From positions 106,717-170,716 of the forward strand of contig JABLXQ010000007.1 of assembly GCA_013178375.1 (NCBI GenBank): DNA of 64,000 bases, given 5' to 3'. Below the pieces are notes generated by a model. It made no database searches and was not told where the DNA came from. It was given only the letters and a program-made list of their open reading frames with translations. Made by a program: the position numbers and the translations under genes. This document shows, one piece after another, positions 17,505 through 24,820 of this stretch; position 1 is the stretch's first letter, and each line of letters begins with the position of its first letter. The DNA comes from Gammaproteobacteria bacterium (GTDB lineage: Bacteria; Pseudomonadota; Gammaproteobacteria; Pseudomonadales; Ketobacteraceae).

Positions 17505-18047
17505 ATGAAAAAACTGGCCCTTGGCAAAGCTTTTACATTACTGGAATCCGGACCCGTGGTACTGGTGACCACCCATGATGGCAAGCACAACAATGTAATG
17601 ACGATCTCGTGGACGATGGTGCTGGATTTCACGGCACAGTTCGCCATCACCACGGGCAGCTGGAATCACTCCTACGCCGCGCTGCGCAAAACCAGGGAGT
17701 GCGTCATCGCAATTCCCACCGTGGACATGCTGGATACTGTCGTTGGCATTGGCACCTGTTCCGGCGCAGACACGGACAAATTTTCCCGCTTCAGGCTGAC
17801 CCCGGTGAAAGGCAGGACCGTGAAGGCGCCCTTGATCAAGGAATGTGTGGCCAACATTGAATGCAAGGTTGTCGAAATCATCAGGAAGCACAACATCGTC
17901 GTGCTGCAGGGAATGGCGGCCTACGTTGATGTTTCCCGCAAAGAGAAACGAACGCTGCACGCGGTTGGCGATGGCACGTTCATTGTGGATGGCCGCAAGC
18001 TGGACCGGAAGAAAATGATGGCAGCCAAAATCCCGCCCGGCATCTAG
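17505..18047 (+). CDS. Flavin reductase family protein (FMN-binding)
   Basis: I use ATG 17505, 10 bases after AGAGGA, giving 180 residues; a GTG at 17463 would add 14. The sequence is a split-barrel flavin reductase: LLESGPVVLVTTHDGKHNNVMTISWTMVLDF binds FMN, then TTGSWNHSYAALRKTRECVIAIP and a GTCSGADTDKFSRFRLTP loop. These proteins reduce FMN for monooxygenases or act as flavoredoxins. No monooxygenase gene adjoins it, so the role is open. A strong imperfect inverted repeat spans its stop codon. Confidence 0.88.
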   Translation: MKKLALGKAFTLLESGPVVLVTTHDGKHNNVMTISWTMVLDFTAQFAITTGSWNHSYAALRKTRECVIAIPTVDMLDTVVGIGTCSGADTDKFSRFRLTPVKGRTVKAPLIKECVANIECKVVEIIRKHNIVVLQGMAAYVDVSRKEKRTLHAVGDGTFIVDGRKLDRKKMMAAKIPPGI

Positions 18048-18066
18048 CGGTTTGATGCCGGCGGGA
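18031..18066. terminator. GC-rich hairpin spanning the flavin reductase stop
   Basis: TCCCGCCCGGCATC and GATGCCGGCGGGA pair with a single bulged C around a loop holding the TAG stop. A T-rich stretch follows only 13 bases later, so terminator activity is uncertain; a REP-type element is the alternative. Confidence 0.45.
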
Positions 18067-18101
18067 TCTGGCGTTAAACATTTTTGCAAACAGGCGGACC
18101 A

Positions 18102-19616
18102 TCAATCGCAGATATATTTCACGCAATCCGTTTCCGGAATCGCATCCGACGACCGGATCAATACGGACTCCTGCTTGCTGACCACATGGCCGCTGCCGTC
18201 GCGCACGGTGACCTTCACTGTCTTCGACACTTGCTGCCCACCCGTTACTGTAATCGGCCAGCGGATCTTGGTGGATTGCGCGTTGGGCTGGGCAATGATG
18301 CCTCCCGGTGCTTCCCAGGTGTAGGTCAGGAAGCTGTCCAGATCGCGGGGCGTGGCATAGAACTGGCCCTCGGGCTGCTCATTGGGATCGGCATACAGAA
18401 TGCCGGGGCCCGCCAGGCCATTGATGCTGACAGACATGTTGCGCCACGCCAGGGCATAACGTCCCAGCACGGTGACACCGCCCTGCACCTGCAGCACCGG
18501 AAAATCCAGTACCAGTTTCATGTCGGTGTTGGGAACCAGGAACTGCCGGGCAGTGAACGGTTTCGCGAGATGGCAACCCGGCCCCTGCAACATGCGCGAG
18601 CTCTTGTTCAATACGTTATTGATACTGATCGGCTGCCCGTTATTGAACGCAGTGATGATCGGATCCGCCACGTTCAGCACGATATTGGCGACAAAGGTAT
18701 CGACGCTGCCGTCATAGTCCACTTTCGATGTGCCGTTGCACCAGGCTTCGCTGACGTAATCGTTGAACCAGGGCGCCTGGCCAGATCCTACGTAACGTTC
18801 CGTGATGCTGAGTTGATCGTTCATCACTGCCCAGAAGTTGGTGTACTCTCCGGTTAGGATGCCATCGATGCGAGCATCCACCCGCGTCGTGATTTTTTTG
18901 GTGGTGTCGTTATAGGTGATGGTGGAACCGCGAATCTTCACCTTGTTTTCCAGAGCGGAGCCCTTCACCTGCTTGTCGATCTGCCGCTGGCCATAGGCCT
19001 TGGCGATGCTCAGCATGCTCTGCAGCGCACGGTCGTCGATGTGAATACCAACCTGTCCGGTCTGGTTGTTCACCTCGCGATAATTCATTTCCTTCGCCAT
19101 CCGGCTGCGCGCTTCCGTGGTATCGGTTGAGCCGTAATAACCCGGCTGCTCGAACCACACCGCCACGTTGGTGCCGTAGCCGCCGGCTTCCTGCGGCACG
19201 CAATCCTCGATGCGAATATCCAGGTTCGGCCACAGTGCCGGATGCAGGAACGGCTCGCGATCCGTGCGGTTGGCTTCGGTCTGGTAGCGATCATAAACGC
19301 CCAGTGCATTGCGCATCTGTTTGAACACGCCGTTTGCGGTGCCGGCAATCACATTGGTGAATGCGGGCTTGTCCATCACCATGCTGAACACGCTGTAATC
19401 GCTGAAAATACACTGATCGAATTGCAGGGCCACCATCGGCGGCGGCGGGGGAATATAGGTGGGAACATCCGGTACTGGCGTTGCTTCGCAATTCAGGCAG
19501 ATCGCCGCTTGCGGCGCCTGACCAGGCTGCAGGCCGGCAGCAAATCCCAGCAGCAGCGTTGCAACCAGCAGAAAGCGTTGATCGCGCTGTGGCCCCAATT
19601 GATTCATGGCAGTCAT
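18102..19616 (-). CDS. Exported protein of unknown function
   Basis: The start is ATG 19616 with AAGGG 8 bases upstream, giving 504 residues; longer and slightly shorter starts exist. A signal peptide (RFLLVATLLLGFAAGLQPGQAPQA) is followed by a proline stretch (YIPPPPPMVALQF) and then a large domain I do not recognise, with several Cys (CIFSDY, IEDCVPQ, EAWCNG, GPGCHL, ETDCVKYICD) that suggest disulphides in the periplasm or on the surface. The last 90 residues (TYTWEAPGGI, then STKIRWPITVTGG, VKVTVRDGSGHVVS) look like an Ig- or PKD-like beta-sandwich. It is isolated between the flavin reductase and the arsenic genes. Confidence 0.8.
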   Translation of the reverse strand: MTAMNQLGPQRDQRFLLVATLLLGFAAGLQPGQAPQAAICLNCEATPVPDVPTYIPPPPPMVALQFDQCIFSDYSVFSMVMDKPAFTNVIAGTANGVFKQMRNALGVYDRYQTEANRTDREPFLHPALWPNLDIRIEDCVPQEAGGYGTNVAVWFEQPGYYGSTDTTEARSRMAKEMNYREVNNQTGQVGIHIDDRALQSMLSIAKAYGQRQIDKQVKGSALENKVKIRGSTITYNDTTKKITTRVDARIDGILTGEYTNFWAVMNDQLSITERYVGSGQAPWFNDYVSEAWCNGTSKVDYDGSVDTFVANIVLNVADPIITAFNNGQPISINNVLNKSSRMLQGPGCHLAKPFTARQFLVPNTDMKLVLDFPVLQVQGGVTVLGRYALAWRNMSVSINGLAGPGILYADPNEQPEGQFYATPRDLDSFLTYTWEAPGGIIAQPNAQSTKIRWPITVTGGQQVSKTVKVTVRDGSGHVVSKQESVLIRSSDAIPETDCVKYICD

Positions 19617-19815
19617 TGTCTTAACCCTTGATCCGTCGATTTGAAAAATGGCTCGACGGGCGACTTCCCTGACTGCTACTGCGTTTGCTTCAGCCAGCGA
19701 CACCCGATGCGGGGCGCATAATAAAGATGCCGCCCTGGACGGTCATGTCACTTTTCCGCAAAACAGCTGCCGTTTAGTAACGTCCTGCGTATGACTTTTG
19801 TGATGACGGACTCGC

Positions 19816-20052
19816 TCAGCCACCCATCCACTGGCGGATTTCGGCGACGGTAGGAATGCGTCCGCTGCTGACAACTTTCTCGTCAATGACCAGTGCCGGC
19901 GTGGACATCACGTCGTATTTCAGGATGTCTTTTACATCCATGACCTTGATGAATTCGGCTTGAATGTTGGCGGTACTTGCTGCCTCTTTGGCAGCGGCTT
20001 CCAGTTTTCTGCAGTTGGCGCAGCCGGAACCCAGAATCTTGATGGTGAGCAT
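19816..20052 (-). CDS. Small thioredoxin-fold protein (redox-active disulfide protein type)
   Basis: It has 78 residues with the active site C11-A-N-C14 in ILGSGCANCRKLEAAAKEA and the cis-Pro region VMSTPALVIDEKVVSSGRIPT. Proteins of this size and sequence (TIGR00412-like) commonly sit beside DUF318 permeases and ArsR regulators. It follows the permease gene by 29 bases on the same strand, so the two form one unit divergent from arsR. A role in thiol reduction linked to metal or metalloid export is likely but unproved. Confidence 0.88.
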   Translation of the reverse strand: MLTIKILGSGCANCRKLEAAAKEAASTANIQAEFIKVMDVKDILKYDVMSTPALVIDEKVVSSGRIPTVAEIRQWMGG

Positions 20053-20081
20053 GGCGTGTCTCCTTTATCGGGTGAAACAGT

Positions 20082-21527
20082 TCAGTTTGAAGTGATTGCG
20101 TGTTGCCGGCGCCGCAGCAGTGCCAGCGCGCCCGCCAGTACGGAAATGAAAAGTCCCAGCGTCATGGCCAACGTTCCCCATCCGAGTCCGTCTACCCACG
20201 CGCCATAAAGCAGGCCGGCAAAGATGCTGAACAGGGCAACCATAACGACGTAAGCGGTGGTCTTGGTGCGACCGATCACGGCAGCCACCATCAGCATACT
20301 CTGGAAGCTGAGTTCGGGATCGGCCATCAGATAGGCCAGCAGCGGGCCGGGGTGCATCCCCAAATCCAGGAACATGCGCGCTACCGGAACTTCCACCAGT
20401 GTCGGGAAGTACATGAACACGCCGAATCCTACAGCCACAGCATTAGCCAGCAACGTGTTGCTGCCGGCCAGGGCTTCAATCCACTCGGGGCGAATGATCT
20501 GGCGCACCATGCCCACCACGAACACGCCCACTATCAACAAAACAAAAATCTGTTTTACGAAGCGCCAGGCTTCCCACAGCCACGCATGCCAGTCGTCTGC
20601 GGGTAGTTGGCGGGCAAAGTGCCAGGTCAGCCACAGCGTCAGTGCCACGCCGATTGCGCGACCAGTCAGCACGATTTCCAGTGCGCCAGTAACGGGTGTG
20701 ATTTTCAGCGCGGCGACCAGCAATGTCGTCGCCGTCAGACCCAGCGCCAGCCAGGTCCAGCGATTGGCGCCTTCGATAATATTTTCCAGGCCTTTCCACG
20801 CGGCGCCAGCAATGAGCAGCAGCAGGGCAATCAGCATCGAGCCCTGGAAGCTGACACCCTCGCCACCCTTGCTGGCATCGAATGGCACCCAGCGGAACAG
20901 TGTGGCCTGCCAGGTTTCGGCCCACGATAGTGGTAATGCGAAGGAGACGACAGATGTGGTGAGCGGCCACAGTTTCAACGTGCCCGCGATCAGCAGGGCC
21001 ACCAGCGCAAGCAGAACACCCAGCGCAGCCGGTGTAATGTTGGCTTTGTCGGCGAACAGGGTATCGGTGGTTGCATCGTGGCTGGCATCGTCGCGCCAGA
21101 AGATCATGGCCATCAGCACGCCGATGCCGATGCCAAACAACAAACACAGCACCAGCCGCGCGATGGCAAAGTCTGGCCCCAGAATGCTGCCGGTGTAGGC
21201 CAGGGCCATGATATTGCCCGCCGGCGCAAAGAACAGGAAGGTGACGGCCGGACCGATACCTGCGCCCTTGCGGTAAATGCCGGCAAACAGCGGCACGATG
21301 GTGCATGAGCAGACTGCGATCAGGGAGCCCGCCAGCGCGGCAGCCGGATAGGAGACATACGCTGGGGTGGTGCGACCCAGCCAGCGGGTGACACTGGCTT
21401 TCGGTATCAGTGCGGTCATCGCCCCGGCAATGAAAAAAGCGGGTAGCAGGCACAACAGCACATGCGCGGCCAGATATGAGGCCAGGCTGCCGGCACCACC
21501 ACTGAGTAATTGAAGGACTAACTCCAT
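20082..21527 (-). CDS. DUF318/COG0701 permease, ArsP-like
   Basis: A 481-residue membrane protein with about ten predicted helices. The diagnostic segment is AGSLIAVCSCTIVPLFAGIYRKGAGIGPAVTFLFFAPAGNI, where the CSC pair may bind a metal or trivalent arsenical; a second block near the C-terminus (VGFGVFMYFPTLVEVPVARMFLDLGMHPGPLLAYLMADPELS) is also typical. ArsP members export trivalent organoarsenicals, while others have unknown substrates. It is longer than many ArsP proteins because of a central soluble loop and extra helices. It is divergent from arsR with ArsR-like half sites before its start. Confidence 0.85.
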   Translation of the reverse strand: MELVLQLLSGGAGSLASYLAAHVLLCLLPAFFIAGAMTALIPKASVTRWLGRTTPAYVSYPAAALAGSLIAVCSCTIVPLFAGIYRKGAGIGPAVTFLFFAPAGNIMALAYTGSILGPDFAIARLVLCLLFGIGIGVLMAMIFWRDDASHDATTDTLFADKANITPAALGVLLALVALLIAGTLKLWPLTTSVVSFALPLSWAETWQATLFRWVPFDASKGGEGVSFQGSMLIALLLLIAGAAWKGLENIIEGANRWTWLALGLTATTLLVAALKITPVTGALEIVLTGRAIGVALTLWLTWHFARQLPADDWHAWLWEAWRFVKQIFVLLIVGVFVVGMVRQIIRPEWIEALAGSNTLLANAVAVGFGVFMYFPTLVEVPVARMFLDLGMHPGPLLAYLMADPELSFQSMLMVAAVIGRTKTTAYVVMVALFSIFAGLLYGAWVDGLGWGTLAMTLGLFISVLAGALALLRRRQHAITSN

Positions 21528-21648
21528 GCGTGACTCGCCTTTTTCCTTTGTAACCGTGGTAATCCAGGCTGCTAATGGTGGGGCAATCTGGTCTCTTGTT
21601 TCGCGAAATGACCAAAGGGGCTATCCCCTGGATCATTCTTGCATCCAT

Positions 21649-21666
21649 ATATACGAAATATAATAT
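21649..21666. promoter_or_regulatory. Degenerate ArsR-like half site before the permease gene
   Basis: ATATACGAA at 21649-21657 repeats the left half of the perfect palindrome at 21765; the right half is degraded to TATAATAT. It lies about 125 bases before the permease start. Confidence 0.4.
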
Positions 21667-21764
21667 GTTTGTAACATACAAAGCTTATTTTTCTGTCCCA
21701 TATCAATATTGAGTGCCGCTTGTGCAAACCGTTTTGACCTTACGGGCCGAGACAGCCTGTTAGA

Positions 21765-21784
21765 ATATACGAATATTCGTATAT
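21765..21784. promoter_or_regulatory. Predicted ArsR operator, perfect 20-bp palindrome
   Basis: ATATACGAATATTCGTATAT is fully palindromic. It covers the spacer and touches the -10 hexamer TATAAT (21782-21787) in front of arsR, about 105 bases before its ATG, which fits autorepression relieved by arsenite. Confidence 0.7.
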
Positions 21785-21889
21785 AATGATGGCCAACCTT
21801 TCAGGCAGATGGCTCCGAGCTTGAATGAACTGAATGACCGGATCAACCTGTTCGTAGTGATTCAAAACCAGGGCTAACGAGGCGACGAC

Positions 21890-22234
21890 ATGAATCCTGT
21901 GCAGTTCTACAAATGTCTGGCGGATGAAACACGGCTGCGCTGCATGTTGCTGATTACGCGGGAAAATGAGCTGTGCGTGTGCGAACTGATGGAAGCGTTG
22001 CAGGAAATCCAGCCCAAGATATCCCGTCATCTGGCGCAACTGCGCGAGTTCGGCCTGCTGGTGGACCGGCGCCAGGGTCAGTGGGTTTTTTACAGCCTCA
22101 ATCCGAAATTGCCTGACTGGGCGATAGACGTGTTGACCACCACGCTGGAGAACAATCCGTCATTCCTGGCGAAAAATATGAAGCTGCTTGGCCGCATGGG
22201 TGACAGGCCGGCACGCGCCCAGGCGTGCTGCTAG
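21890..22234 (+). CDS. arsR: ArsR/SmtB family arsenic-responsive repressor
   Basis: The 114-residue winged-helix repressor has the arsenite-sensing ELCVCEL motif (Cys29, Cys31) followed by the recognition helix QPKISRHLAQLREFGLLVDRR and the wing GQWVFYSL. The protein ends in Cys-Cys, which could give extra thiol ligands. The ATG at 21890 follows ACGAGGCGACGAC. A perfect palindrome lies over its promoter. It heads the arsR / arsC-acr3 remnant / GAPDH / arsJ set and probably also controls the divergent permease and thioredoxin genes. Confidence 0.95.
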   Translation: MNPVQFYKCLADETRLRCMLLITRENELCVCELMEALQEIQPKISRHLAQLREFGLLVDRRQGQWVFYSLNPKLPDWAIDVLTTTLENNPSFLAKNMKLLGRMGDRPARAQACC

Positions 22235-22235
22235 C

Positions 22236-22254
22236 CAACCACCCATGTTGGTTG
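22236..22254. other. Small inverted repeat after arsR
   Basis: CAACCA (22236-22241) and TGGTTG (22249-22254) around a 7-base loop, followed by TCTTCTTTT. It could lower transcription between arsR and the downstream genes; it is too weak for a firm terminator call. Confidence 0.35.
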
Positions 22255-22282
22255 AGTCTTCTTTTAGCCCGGAAAAAAGTTC

Positions 22283-22534
22283 ACGAAATTGCTATACCTT
22301 TGCACCCATAGCGCCTGCCGCAGCATTCTGGCCGAGGCGGGATTCGAAACAGCAATAGGCGCTGCCTTCCGCTACACCATTGCATTGCTGGAAGGACTGA
22401 TGGGCATTTTCGAGCGCAATCTGTCACTGTGGGTTGCTTGGTGCATTGCAGCCGGTGTTGCGTGGGCAATCACATACGACACTGGTTCCCGTCGTGACAT
22501 CTTTTTGCAACGAGCCGTATTTATCGAAGCGTAG
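22283..22534 (+). pseudogene. Decayed arsC-acr3 remnant (arsenate reductase start joined to arsenite-pump start)
   Basis: One reading frame begins ACG AAA TTG CTA and reads KLLYLCTHSACRSILAEAGF, which matches the P-loop of a low-molecular-weight-phosphatase-type ArsC (LCTHNxCRSILAEA). The expected ATG is ACG, a single T-to-C change; only a TTG at 22289 could start it. After about 20 codons of unassigned sequence the frame reads MGIFERNLSLWVAWCIAAGVAW, which matches the N-terminus of ACR3 arsenite efflux proteins, then stops at 22534 with no further helices. The bulk of arsC and of acr3 is missing, so internal deletion is the likely cause. The adjoining arsR, GAPDH and arsJ are intact. Confidence 0.75.
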
Positions 22535-22557
22535 TGATCCGGAAAGGAGTGTTTGAC

Positions 22558-23574
22558 ATGACGATCAAGGTGGGCATCAACGGCTTTGGCCGCATGGGAC
22601 GTTTGTCATTTCGCGCCGCGTTCGACTGGCCCGATGTGGAATTCGTGCACATCAATGATCCGGCTGGCGATGCCGCGACACTGGCGCATCTGGTGAATTT
22701 CGATTCCGTACACGGGCGCTGGCAACACGAAGCCAGCAGCGATAGTGACTGCATCGTGGCGGCAGGAAAGCGCATTCCCTGCACCCGCAACAAGACTATT
22801 GCCGACACCGACTGGTCCGGCTGCGATGTGGTGATCGAAGCGTCCGGCAAAATGAAAACCAAAGAGGTACTGCAGGCCTATCTGGATCAGGGAGTGAAGC
22901 GCGTTGTCGTCACTGCACCGGTGAAAGAAGAAGGTGTGCTGAATGTGGTCATGGGCGTGAATCATCAGTGCTATGAAAAATCCGCGCACCGCATTGTGAC
23001 AGCCGCGTCCTGCACCACTAACTGCCTGGCGCCGGTCGTCAAGGTGATCCATGAACAGCTCGGCATCGTGCATGGCTCGATGACCACGATTCATGATCTC
23101 ACCAACACCCAAACCATTCTGGACGCGCCGCACAAGGATTTGCGTCGGGCGCGGGCCTGCGGCATGAGCCTGATTCCCACCACCACAGGTTCGGCAACCG
23201 CTATTACCCATATCTTTCCGGAACTGAAAGGCAAGCTGAACGGGCATGCCGTGCGGGTGCCGCTGGCCAACGCGTCGCTGACCGACTGCGTGTTTGAAGT
23301 GAAGCGCGCCACCACGGCAGAAGAAGTGAACCGGCTGTTGCAGGCCGCCGCCAACAATGAGCTCAAGGGCATTCTGGGTTACGAAGAGCGTCCGCTGGTT
23401 TCCATCGATTACAAAACCGATCCCCGCTCCAGCATCATTGATGCGTTGTCCACCATGGTGGTAAATGGCACCCACGTGAAAATCTATGCCTGGTACGACA
23501 ACGAATGGGCCTATGCCAATCGCACAGTGGAATTGATGCGGCTGGTGGGCACCCTGGACCAGACAGCAGCCTGA
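22558..23574 (+). CDS. ArsJ-associated glyceraldehyde-3-phosphate dehydrogenase
   Basis: The ATG at 22558 follows AAGGAG by 8 bases and gives 338 residues, the normal GAPDH length. The NAD-binding motif is [10 protein letters not shown], the catalytic Cys is residue 152 in [10 protein letters not shown], and [13 protein letters not shown] closes the protein. In ars operons this enzyme uses arsenate in place of phosphate to form 1-arseno-3-phosphoglycerate, which ArsJ exports; the product otherwise breaks down. The arsJ gene follows by 13 bases, so that role is likely. It is 23 bases after the arsC-acr3 remnant. Confidence 0.92.
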   Translation: MTIKVGINGFGRMGRLSFRAAFDWPDVEFVHINDPAGDAATLAHLVNFDSVHGRWQHEASSDSDCIVAAGKRIPCTRNKTIADTDWSGCDVVIEASGKMKTKEVLQAYLDQGVKRVVVTAPVKEEGVLNVVMGVNHQCYEKSAHRIVTAASCTTNCLAPVVKVIHEQLGIVHGSMTTIHDLTNTQTILDAPHKDLRRARACGMSLIPTTTGSATAITHIFPELKGKLNGHAVRVPLANASLTDCVFEVKRATTAEEVNRLLQAAANNELKGILGYEERPLVSIDYKTDPRSSIIDALSTMVVNGTHVKIYAWYDNEWAYANRTVELMRLVGTLDQTAA

Positions 23575-23587
23575 AACGGACGGGATT

Positions 23588-24820
23588 ATGGGATCTTTGG
23601 CCAGGCTGTCGGCGGACGTAAAACAATACCTGATCGTGACGGGAAATTACTGGGCGTTCACGCTGACGGACGGCGCCCTGCGCATGCTGGTCGTGCTCCA
23701 CTTTCATGATCTGGGTTACAGTCCGCTGCAGATCGCCATGCTGTTCCTGTTCTACGAAATTTTCGGTGTTGTCACCAATCTGGTGGGCGGCTGGCTGGGC
23801 GCGCGCCTGGGCCTGAACCGCACCATGAATATTGGTCTGGCGTTGCAGGTCATGGCGCTGGCCATGTTGCTGGTGCCGACATCGCTATTGACGGTGCCCT
23901 GGGTAATGGCAGCGCAGGCGTTGTCCGGCATCGCCAAAGATCTCAATAAAATGAGCGCGAAAAGCGCGATCAAATTACTGGTGCCAGGCGATGCGCAAGG
24001 CACCCTGTTCAAGTGGGTCGCCATTCTGACCGGCTCCAAGAACGCGATGAAAGGCGCCGGTTTTTTCCTGGGTGGCCTGTTGCTGACCTGGCTGGGTTTT
24101 CACAATGCGGTGCTCGCAATGACAGTAGCGCTGGGGCTGGTCTGGCTGGCCAGCATCCTGATCCTGAAAAGAGATCTGGGCAAAGCCAAAAACAAACCCA
24201 AGTTCACCCAGATATTTTCCAAGAGTGCTGCCATCAATTACTTGTCTGGGGCGCGGCTGTTTCTGTTTGGCGCCAGAGATGTGTGGTTTGTGGTTGCACT
24301 GCCGGTGTATCTGTCCACTACGCTGGGATGGGATCACTGGTCGGTGGGAAGTTTTCTGGCCGCCTGGATCGTCGGTTACGGTTTTATTCAGTCACTGGCG
24401 CCCCAGATCACCGGCAAGGCGAAAGGAAAAGTGCCGGATGGCCGCAGCGCGTTTGCCTGGGCATGTGTGTTGTCGGTTACGCCGGCGCTGATTGCAGTGG
24501 CACTGCATCTGGATTTTCACCCCGAACAGGCGTTGCTGGGCGGTTTGCTGGTATTCGGCGCGCTGTTTGCGATCAACTCTTCACTGCACAGCTATCTGAT
24601 CGTGAGTTATGCCAGTGAAGACAACGTGTCGCTGGATGTCGGCTTTTATTATATGGCCAACGCCTTTGGCCGATTGCTGGGAACCCTGTTGTCAGGCTGG
24701 GTTTTTCAGCGTTATGGACTGGAGGCCTGTCTGGGCATCTCGACGCTCTTCGTCGCGATCGCGGCCATTGTTTCCCTGGCATTGCCTGAACACAAAGTGG
24801 TAGCCAATTCAACTCAGTAA
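23588..24820 (+). CDS. arsJ: Organoarsenical efflux MFS transporter ArsJ
   Basis: A 410-residue major facilitator protein with about 12 helices. The N-terminus (SADVKQYLIVTGNYWAFTLTDGALRML) and GWLGARLGLNRTMNIGLALQ are characteristic of ArsJ, as is ALSGIAKDLNKMSAKSAIK. It exports 1-arseno-3-phosphoglycerate made by the GAPDH directly upstream. The ATG at 23588 follows the GAPDH stop by 13 bases. Its last seven bases overlap the 3' end of the converging PepSY-flavodoxin gene. Confidence 0.95.
   Translation: MGSLARLSADVKQYLIVTGNYWAFTLTDGALRMLVVLHFHDLGYSPLQIAMLFLFYEIFGVVTNLVGGWLGARLGLNRTMNIGLALQVMALAMLLVPTSLLTVPWVMAAQALSGIAKDLNKMSAKSAIKLLVPGDAQGTLFKWVAILTGSKNAMKGAGFFLGGLLLTWLGFHNAVLAMTVALGLVWLASILILKRDLGKAKNKPKFTQIFSKSAAINYLSGARLFLFGARDVWFVVALPVYLSTTLGWDHWSVGSFLAAWIVGYGFIQSLAPQITGKAKGKVPDGRSAFAWACVLSVTPALIAVALHLDFHPEQALLGGLLVFGALFAINSSLHSYLIVSYASEDNVSLDVGFYYMANAFGRLLGTLLSGWVFQRYGLEACLGISTLFVAIAAIVSLALPEHKVVANSTQ

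Larger units (their letters stand above)
21528..21889. other. Divergent arsenic promoter region
   Basis: The 362 bases between permease and arsR hold two ArsR-like sites (21649-21666 and 21765-21784) and an arsR -10 hexamer. No gene is seen in it. Confidence 0.7.
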
